DNA from: Anaerolineae bacterium
GTDB lineage: Bacteria; Chloroflexota; Anaerolineae; Aggregatilineales; Aggregatilineaceae
Reading direction: 5' to 3'
NCBI GenBank assembly: GCA_027494015.1
Contig: JAOSJP010000001.1
Location: 124,001 to 188,000, forward strand
DNA: 64,000 nt
Both the position numbers and the translations under genes were made by a program. This document shows positions 58,553 through 64,000 of the stretch, piece by piece (the stretch's first letter is position 1; every line of letters starts with the position of its first letter). The notes under the pieces are model-generated. The model was not told where the DNA came from and did not search any database. It saw nothing but the letters and a program-made list of their open reading frames with translations.

Positions 58553-59212
58553 TTAACCTTCGCCCCCGCCTTCGCTCGCCCTAGCCTGGGCGCGGGCTTC
58601 CTTCTCGCGCTGCTTGAGCACGTCCTTGTGCTCCCAGCCGCCGCGCGCTTCGGCTTCTGCGGCGGCGCGCGTCGGGGCGATGGACTGCCAGTAGCGGAAC
58701 TCTTTGGACAGGCGCTGCTTGTTGAAGACGTGCGCCGAAGTGCGGTCGTAGCTGGCCAGCTCGTAATCGTGATCCATCTTGATCGCGTCGAACGGGCAGA
58801 ACTCAGCGCAGAAGCCGCAGTTCATGCAGATGTCAATGTCAATGTAGAACTCCTCTGGCTCGGGGACGGGCCGCCCTGTCTCCGGGTTGGTGCCGCGCAC
58901 GATCCAGATGCACTGCGGGGGGCAGACCTTGGCGCAGATGCCGCAGCTTGTGCACCAGTCGTGGCCGGGGCGCTCCGGGTGGTCATAGTTCTCCACCACC
59001 AGGAACGGGATGAAGCGGAAGCGTTCTGGCGTGGCGATCTTCTCCTCAGGATACTCGACGGTGAAGATACCGCGCGTCTCCAGGCCCTGGCGCAGCGGAA
59101 ACGCTTTGTCCGGCACATGGCGGCGGAAGCCCCAGCGAATGTCCTCCAGGTAGGTGTTGAGGAAATGCCTGAGCGTAACCCCCAGGCCGCGCACGATTCC
59201 TGATCCGTACAT
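58553..59212 (-). CDS. nuoI: NADH-quinone oxidoreductase subunit I
   Basis: A protein of 219 residues. Two 4Fe-4S motifs, CTSCGICAKVCPPQC and CMNCGFCAEFCPFDAIKM, carry clusters N6a and N6b that pass electrons toward NuoB. The C-terminal ~45 residues (RGGWEHKDVLKQREKEARAQ) are a charged extension beyond the core family. It follows nuoCD by 23 bp on the minus strand and is the last nuo gene here. Start ATG 59212 with GGAGCGAG. Confidence 0.95.
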   Translation of the reverse strand: MYGSGIVRGLGVTLRHFLNTYLEDIRWGFRRHVPDKAFPLRQGLETRGIFTVEYPEEKIATPERFRFIPFLVVENYDHPERPGHDWCTSCGICAKVCPPQCIWIVRGTNPETGRPVPEPEEFYIDIDICMNCGFCAEFCPFDAIKMDHDYELASYDRTSAHVFNKQRLSKEFRYWQSIAPTRAAAEAEARGGWEHKDVLKQREKEARAQARASEGGGEG

Positions 59213-59235
59213 AGACGCACTCGCTCCTTTGCGCG

Positions 59236-61074
59236 CTAGCGGTCAACTTCGCCGAGCACGATGTCAATGCTGCCGAGGATGGCGACCACATCGGCCACCT
59301 TGTGCCCCTGGCACATCTGCTCCAGGGCGGTCAGGTTGATGAAGCTTGGTGCCCGCACGTGGTAGCGCCAGGGGTTCTGCCCGCCGTCGGAGACGACGTA
59401 GTAGCCTAGCTCGCCCTTCGGGTTCTCGGCACGGCCATAGGCTTCGCCGGCGGGCACGCGCGGGTTGTACTGGCCGCCGCGCCCGGCGAAGAAGGGCTGG
59501 CCCTTCGTCTCCTCAAGGATGGGCAGAATCTGCTTGAGGATGCGGATGCTCTGGCGCATCTCGTCCAGGCGGATGAGGTAGCGGTCGTAGATGTCACCGT
59601 GATAGCGCACCGCCACGTCGAACTCCAGGTCCGGGTAGATGCTGTATGGCTCGGCGCGGCGCACGTCGTAGGGCACGCCGCTGGCGCGCAGGACGGGGCC
59701 GGCGGCGCTGTAAGCGATGGCGTCTTCTCTGGTCAGCACGCCCACGCCGATGCAGCGGTTGGTGATGATCTCGTTGGTGGTCAGCAGGTCGTTGGTCTGG
59801 TCAATGGCGCGCGGCAGGCGGTCGTTGATCAGATCGCGCAGATAGTGCATGGTGTCGAAGTCGCGCACGCGGTCGTTGACCAGCGCCGCCGTGCCCTGGA
59901 TGCGCTCCGGCAGATCGTAGGCCACGCCGCCAAAGCGCATGTAGTTGCACATCATGCGGCTGCCGGAGGCGGCCTCGAAGAAATCGAGGATCAGCTCGCG
60001 CTCGATGATGGCATACATGAGCGGCGTGAAGTACGCACCGAGGTCGTTGAGCAGAAAGCCGATGGCCACCAGGTGGTTGAGGATACGGGTCAGCTCAACC
60101 ATCAGCACGCGGATCGCTTCGGCACGATAGGTGGGCGGCTCGTAGCGCTTGCCCAGGGCCATGAGCTGCTCGACGGCCAGGGCATAGCCATGGTTGTTGG
60201 ACATGCTGCAAAAATAGTCGAGCCGGTCGGTGAAGGGCATGTTGTGCAGGAACGTATTGCGCTCGCCGATCTTGTCGTGGTTGCGGTGCAGGTAGCCCAT
60301 CACCGGCTCCAGCCCCAGGATGGTCTCGCCGTCGAGCGTGACGATCATGCGGAAGACGCCGTGCGTGCTGGGGTGCTGCGGCCCCATGCTGACGACGACC
60401 TGGTCTGTGGCCATGTCCGACAAATGGACGCCCATCGGCGCGGCGTCGTAGAGGGCCTTCTCGGCCTGCGACTCGTAGCCGTCCGGGGTGAAGCCCGCCG
60501 GGTAGCTGACATTCTTGCCGTAGGGATTGTGCTCTTCGGCGCGCGAGACACGGCCTTCGGGCCAGCGGCTGTCGAAGGGCTTGGTGTCCTGCTCGTAATA
60601 CGCTTCGTGCCAGTCCTTGCGCAGGGGGTGGCCGTGGAAACCCTCCCACATCAGGATGCGCTTCAGGGTGGGGTGGCCTTCGAAGCGGATGCCCATCAGG
60701 TCCCAGGCTTCGCGCTCCTGGAAATTGGCCCCCGGCCACACCCCGACCAGGCTGGGCAGGGAGGCTTCGCTGCGCGGCGTCTGCGCTTTGAGCACCAGCG
60801 CCGGCCCGCCCTGCATATGGTAGGTGTGGTAGACCATCTCCAGGTGATCGCCCTTGCCCAGGTAGTCTACAGCGGTGGCGCTGGACAGATAGCTGAAGCC
60901 AAGCGTGTCGCGGGCGAACGTGGCGACCTCGACGAGCCTGCCCGGATCCACAATGACGCCCGAATACCCCTCGCGGTCGTCACGCCGGACAGCGCCCGCG
61001 AACTGCACTTCGAGCCGGCGGATGGCGTCCTGGGCGAGGGTGGCGGTCTCAGCAACTTGGACGTGTTCGGTCAT
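59236..61074 (-). CDS. nuoCD: Fused NADH-quinone oxidoreductase subunits C and D
   Basis: A protein of 612 residues. Residues 1 to ~185 are NuoC (30-kDa type; [21 protein letters not shown]), the rest NuoD (49-kDa type; [56 protein letters not shown], ending [18 protein letters not shown]). The His in PSTHG is a quinone-site residue. The CxxC nickel ligands of hydrogenases are absent, so this is a respiratory subunit. Fusion of C and D is known in enterobacteria and some other phyla. Gene order nuoB-nuoCD-nuoI fits the quinone module of complex I. Confidence 0.96.
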   Translation of the reverse strand: MTEHVQVAETATLAQDAIRRLEVQFAGAVRRDDREGYSGVIVDPGRLVEVATFARDTLGFSYLSSATAVDYLGKGDHLEMVYHTYHMQGGPALVLKAQTPRSEASLPSLVGVWPGANFQEREAWDLMGIRFEGHPTLKRILMWEGFHGHPLRKDWHEAYYEQDTKPFDSRWPEGRVSRAEEHNPYGKNVSYPAGFTPDGYESQAEKALYDAAPMGVHLSDMATDQVVVSMGPQHPSTHGVFRMIVTLDGETILGLEPVMGYLHRNHDKIGERNTFLHNMPFTDRLDYFCSMSNNHGYALAVEQLMALGKRYEPPTYRAEAIRVLMVELTRILNHLVAIGFLLNDLGAYFTPLMYAIIERELILDFFEAASGSRMMCNYMRFGGVAYDLPERIQGTAALVNDRVRDFDTMHYLRDLINDRLPRAIDQTNDLLTTNEIITNRCIGVGVLTREDAIAYSAAGPVLRASGVPYDVRRAEPYSIYPDLEFDVAVRYHGDIYDRYLIRLDEMRQSIRILKQILPILEETKGQPFFAGRGGQYNPRVPAGEAYGRAENPKGELGYYVVSDGGQNPWRYHVRAPSFINLTALEQMCQGHKVADVVAILGSIDIVLGEVDR

Positions 61075-61092
61075 AGTAGCTCCCTTGAGAAT

Positions 61093-61113
61093 AGCGGTCA
61101 GCGGTCAGCGGTC
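61093..61113. repeat. Three AGCGGTC heptamers upstream of nuoCD
   Basis: Three perfect copies of AGCGGTC (a rotation of GGTCAGC seen at 10091) begin 19 bp upstream of the nuoCD start on the minus strand. Confidence 0.75.
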
Positions 61114-61166
61114 AGCGTGTGCGGCGGCATGGCTGGCTGAGGGCGCTGCGTCTAAACCCTATCGTT

Positions 61167-61844
61167 TCACGCGCTGGCCTGCTCCTCGCCAGCGGCGGCG
61201 GTTTCGCGCCGCAGCAGATGCGCCTGGCGCGGATCAATGATGTCCGGGCCGAGCACCGGCACGGGCACGTCTTCGCCTGGCACCCGGCTGTACCAGGGCA
61301 CACTGTTGCGGTTCCCTAATGACTGGCCATCAATCTTCTTTTGCAACATGAGGAAACCGTGAAGCAGCGCCTGCGGGGTAGGCGGGCAGCCGGGCACGTA
61401 CACGTCAACGGGGATGTACTTGTCAATGCCGCTGACGACGCCATAGCCCTCCTTGAAAGGCCCGCCGCCGATGGCGCAGGCGCCCATGGCCAGCACGTAC
61501 TTCGGCTCGGACATCTGGTTGTACAGACGCACGATGGGCACGATCATCTTCTTGGTCACCGTGCCGCTGGCGATCATCAGGTCGGCCTGGCGCGGGCTGG
61601 CGCGCAGCAATTCCATGCCGAAGCGAGCCTGGTCGAAACGGCTGCTGGCGGTGGCGATCATCTCGATGGCACAGCAGGCCAGCCCCAAGAACATCGGCCA
61701 GATCGAGTTGCGCCGGCCCCAGTTGTAGATGGCGTCCATGAGCCTGCCAAACGACGTGACGGCGACCGCCGATTGCATTCCCTCTGGCACCGGCACGTCA
61801 GGATGGTGCAGCTCCTTGAGGAAGTCCCCGTTAGAATTGGTCAT
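61167..61844 (-). CDS. nuoB: NADH-quinone oxidoreductase subunit B, copy 1
   Basis: A protein of 225 residues. Cluster N2 ligands are intact: [15 protein letters not shown] (two Cys), [12 protein letters not shown] and [12 protein letters not shown]. NuoB passes electrons to quinone. By my count about 89% of residues over the first ~215 match copy 2 just upstream; substitutions are conservative (for example FGMELLRAS for FGMEVLRAS). ATG 61844 overlaps the stop of the iscX relic (ATGA), just as copy 2 overlaps intact iscX. Nearest to nuoCD, it is the more likely standard subunit. Confidence 0.93.
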   Translation of the reverse strand: MTNSNGDFLKELHHPDVPVPEGMQSAVAVTSFGRLMDAIYNWGRRNSIWPMFLGLACCAIEMIATASSRFDQARFGMELLRASPRQADLMIASGTVTKKMIVPIVRLYNQMSEPKYVLAMGACAIGGGPFKEGYGVVSGIDKYIPVDVYVPGCPPTPQALLHGFLMLQKKIDGQSLGNRNSVPWYSRVPGEDVPVPVLGPDIIDPRQAHLLRRETAAAGEEQASA

Positions 61845-61935
61845 GGCGCCTCGCATTTCTCCTCGTACCACTCGCACAACATGCCGCTCAGCAGGCCATC
61901 GTGGGCCAGGTCTGGTAGATCGGCGAGCGCAGCAT
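61841..61935 (-). pseudogene. Relic of the iscX 3' end, left by duplication
   Basis: On the minus strand the sequence in front of nuoB copy 1 reads [19 protein letters not shown] and stops in the ATGA overlap with nuoB. The intact iscX ends [19 protein letters not shown]. Only the last ~28 codons are kept; upstream, similarity fades. It shows that the duplicated segment ran from inside iscX through nuoB. Confidence 0.8.
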
Positions 61936-61971
61936 GGTCGGCTGAGGACGCTGCGTTCAAACCCCAGGCAC

Positions 61972-62661
61972 TCAGGCGCTGGCTTCCGTCTCGCCAGCGA
62001 CAGCGTCGGCTACGGCGGCCTCGCGGCGCAGCAGGTGCGCCTGGCGCGGATCAATGATGTCTGGGCCGAGCACGGGCATGGGCACTTCTTCGCTCGGCGC
62101 GCGCCCGTACCAGGGCATGCTGTTGCGGTTGCCGAGCGACTGTCCGTCAATCTTCTTCTGCATCATGATCAGGCCGTGCAGCAGCGCCTGCGGGGTGGGC
62201 GGGCAGCCGGGCACGTACACGTCAACGGGGATGTACTTGTCAATGCCGCTGACGACGTTGTAGCCCTCTTTGAATGGCCCGCCGCCGATGGCGCAGGCGC
62301 CCATGGCCAGCACGTACTTCGGCTCGGACATCTGGTTGTACAGGCGCACGATGGGCACGACCATCTTCTTGGTCACCGTGCCGCTGACGATCATCAGGTC
62401 GGCCTGGCGCGGGCTGGCGCGCAGCACCTCCATGCCGAAGCGAGCCTGGTCGAAGCGGCTGCTGGCGGTGGCGATCATCTCGATGGCACAGCAGGCCAGG
62501 CCGAAGGACATCGGCCAGATTGAGTTGCGCCGGCCCCAGTTGTAGATGGAGTCGATGAGCCTGCCAAACGACGTGACGGTGACCGCCGATTGCACCCCCT
62601 CGGGCACGGGCACGTCAGGATGGTGAAGCTCTCTAAAGAAACTCTCGTTCGAATTGGTCAT
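61972..62661 (-). CDS. nuoB: NADH-quinone oxidoreductase subunit B, copy 2
   Basis: A protein of 229 residues. It has the same four Cys ligands as copy 1 ([28 protein letters not shown]), so both could carry cluster N2. The C-terminal tail differs ([15 protein letters not shown]) and a few core positions change (GYNVVSG for [17 protein letters not shown] for [10 protein letters not shown]). ATG 62661 overlaps the iscX stop (ATGA). Keeping both copies intact suggests either dosage or alternative complexes; the latter is speculation. Confidence 0.92.
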   Translation of the reverse strand: MTNSNESFFRELHHPDVPVPEGVQSAVTVTSFGRLIDSIYNWGRRNSIWPMSFGLACCAIEMIATASSRFDQARFGMEVLRASPRQADLMIVSGTVTKKMVVPIVRLYNQMSEPKYVLAMGACAIGGGPFKEGYNVVSGIDKYIPVDVYVPGCPPTPQALLHGLIMMQKKIDGQSLGNRNSMPWYGRAPSEEVPMPVLGPDIIDPRQAHLLRREAAVADAVAGETEASA

Positions 62662-62888
62662 AACGTCTCGCTCTTCTCCTCGTACCATTCGCGCAGTATT
62701 CCACTCAGCAGATCATCGTGGGCCAGGGTCGGGTCGTCGGCAAAGCCCGGCAGCGCGATGATCCACTCAAAAAGCTGTCCCAGGCCCAGCCGGTCCAGGT
62801 CGGCGTCGGGATGGTGCTCCAGCAGGCCGAGCACAATCTCGTAGGACGCTTCCCAATACAGGGGCCGGGGATCGTCGCCAGCAGTCAT
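62658..62888 (-). CDS. iscX: IscX-like Fe-S assembly protein
   Basis: A protein of 76 residues. [20 protein letters not shown] and [21 protein letters not shown] match the IscX/YfhJ pattern (W-E-DxxEIAxxL...HPDxD...LxxWVxxLxxFxDDP), ending LREWYEEK. IscX binds iron and the cysteine desulfurase and tunes cluster assembly. The family is usually next to isc ferredoxin genes; here it leads a nuo cluster whose products all carry clusters. ATG 62888 is chosen; a start at 62915 would add nine residues lacking family similarity. Confidence 0.85.
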   Translation of the reverse strand: MTAGDDPRPLYWEASYEIVLGLLEHHPDADLDRLGLGQLFEWIIALPGFADDPTLAHDDLLSGILREWYEEKSETL

Positions 62889-63016
62889 TATCCTCGTGGC
62901 AGCGCGCTCGCACATGTCCGATGATAGCGAACTCCCGCCCTCCAGCCCAGTAGGTACCGTCCTGCTTTGCGGGTGACGTTTGGCGCTCGCCGCAGGGCGG
63001 CGGTGCCAGAGGCCGC

Positions 63017-63850
63017 TCAGTCGCCGGACCCCTCCGCAGTGGCAGCAGGCTGCGCCCCGGGCGTGGCCCCAGGCTGCTCAGAGGCAGGCGTGGGCTGCAC
63101 CTCGGCGCCGGCTTCGTCACCGGATGGCTCCTCTGGCGCTGGTGTTGCTTCGCCTTCGGCAGGGGCCTCTTCGCCGCTGTCTTCTCCCTCTTCTTCCTCT
63201 GCCGTCGGTTCAGCCAGGTCGGCGACGTTCGCTCCGAGCCAGGCGCGGAAGTCGCTGTACACCGCGTCGTCCGGCGCGCCTTGCAGCACGTACTGGACGA
63301 AAGTCACCTCGCCCTCACCCTTTTCAACGAGCGCCTGAACCAGGTCCAGGCCGGGGAACTGCTGCCCGTCCTGGCGAGTCTGGGGCTGGACTCTGACGTG
63401 CACCTGGGCAACCGGCGTCCCCCCCACGATCTCGATCATCGGGCCGGAGAACGCGCCGGGTTCCAGGGTCAGGCCAGACTCAATTGCCTGCGTCTCAAGG
63501 GACTCGCTCAACTGGCTCAGCAGATCGAGCAGCGGGTAAGAGGCGTCGGTAGCGGGCGCATTCAGCCCGGTGCCGGTAATGAACTCGTCCAGCTTCACCG
63601 CCTGATAGTTGATGCGCGCGGTAATCCCGGCACCTGTATGGCTCAACTGACCAGGCGTAGTCTCAGCCCAGTTCAGCGCGCCGGGGGCAGGGCCGGGGGT
63701 CGCAGTGGGGACAACGGTAGGTGTATGGGTCAGAGTTGGCTCAGGAAGAAAGACGCCGGTGGACACGCCGGCGTCGCCTACCAGCAAGAAGATGACGATC
63801 AGCGCAGCAAACAGCACAGCCAGCGCAGCGGTCTGTGAGCGAAGCGTCAT
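63017..63850 (-). CDS. Membrane-anchored extracytoplasmic protein, unknown function
   Basis: A protein of 277 residues. An N-terminal hydrophobic segment (LAVLFAALIVIFLLVGDAGV) is an anchor or signal peptide, then a Thr/Pro linker (EPTLTHTPTVVPTATPGPAP), a globular domain of ~140 residues (NYQAVKLDEFITGTGL, VAQVHVRVQPQTRQDGQQF) and a long Glu/Pro/Ala-rich, disordered tail. I recognise no family. ATG 63850 has AAGGAG. It is upstream of iscX-nuoB on the same strand but 128 bp away, so shared transcription is uncertain. Confidence 0.7.
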   Translation of the reverse strand: MTLRSQTAALAVLFAALIVIFLLVGDAGVSTGVFLPEPTLTHTPTVVPTATPGPAPGALNWAETTPGQLSHTGAGITARINYQAVKLDEFITGTGLNAPATDASYPLLDLLSQLSESLETQAIESGLTLEPGAFSGPMIEIVGGTPVAQVHVRVQPQTRQDGQQFPGLDLVQALVEKGEGEVTFVQYVLQGAPDDAVYSDFRAWLGANVADLAEPTAEEEEGEDSGEEAPAEGEATPAPEEPSGDEAGAEVQPTPASEQPGATPGAQPAATAEGSGD

Positions 63851-63950
63851 GCCTGAAGCTCCTTACGAGTGTGCGGAACGGGTGCCGGGCAACACGCTGA
63901 CAAGTGTAGCCGAGAGTGGCATCTCTTACAACCAGTTGGTCGGCGGGGGG

Positions 63951-64000
63951 GCGTGCAAAGGTTGACAGCGACTCGCTGGACGCAGGGCATTGACCTCACC
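63951..64000 (-). repeat. MITE-like element, end cut by the window edge
   Basis: GCGTGCAAAGGTTGACAGCG followed by ACTCGCTGGACG and TGACCTCACC: the right end of the family in reverse orientation. The core lies beyond the window. Confidence 0.8.

Overview
The window is a chromosomal segment of a GC-rich bacterium, most likely a member of the Chloroflexota. I infer this from the mix of genes: a SufU-type SUF system, a DUF3662/FHA pair near a SEDS gene, a CHAT-STAND-TPR protein, Uma2 and CpXC proteins, and a fused NuoCD. No rRNA, tRNA, CRISPR array or replication origin was seen. Over 50 protein genes are packed closely, and repeat-filled gaps separate them. Several genes start at a -10 hexamer only 6-8 nt from the ATG, which suggests leaderless transcripts.

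Layout. 1-11.1 kb, mostly minus strand: iron-sulfur assembly (sufC-sufB-sufD with promoter and terminator, then a nucleotidyltransferase, sufS, sufU), a Clp-N/M50 fusion protease, a Rieske ferredoxin, a membrane glycosyltransferase and a frameshifted B3/B4 protein. 11.4-17.5 kb: a MIP18-type Fe-S protein, secreted and cell-wall proteins, two FHA proteins, an acetyltransferase and an atypical SDR. 17.8-26.5 kb: CHAT-STAND-TPR protein, B-box membrane protein, MTA phosphorylase, a SEDS protein coupled to a transpeptidase-like protein that has lost its catalytic residues, and a methyltransferase. 26.5-33.6 kb, minus strand: CpXC protein, soluble histidine kinase, class III aminotransferase, OmpR-type regulator, ROK protein. 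33.7-35.7 kb: an AT-richer type II restriction-modification pair beside mutS. 38.8-43.1 kb: Uma2 protein, relic of an M28-like gene, recJ, and a membrane protein carrying an in-frame copy of a dispersed repeat. 43.2-47.6 kb: a sugar ABC transporter with tandemly duplicated binding proteins behind a LacI-type operator. 48.7-58.5 kb: YqhQ-like protein, methyltransferase, double-domain binding protein, frameshifted lipoprotein, DinG, EF-P with an Arg tip, a Cys-rich small protein. 58.5-63.9 kb, minus strand: iscX, two nuoB copies, nuoCD, nuoI, and a membrane-anchored protein of unknown function.

The most unusual content is in the repeats. One family is a roughly 190-bp element with terminal inverted repeats around a 93-bp hairpin. 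The hairpin has the same open reading frame in every canonical copy, shows compensatory stem changes, and sits in frame inside the membrane protein gene at 41593-43104. A second class is heptanucleotide arrays kept strictly in phase, lying just upstream of start codons (suf, SEDS, nuo). Two genes are broken by one-base shifts and a G/C homopolymer block lies at 11.15-11.33 kb, so some sequence error is possible. The gene-level calls rest on motifs I could read; no database search was possible.
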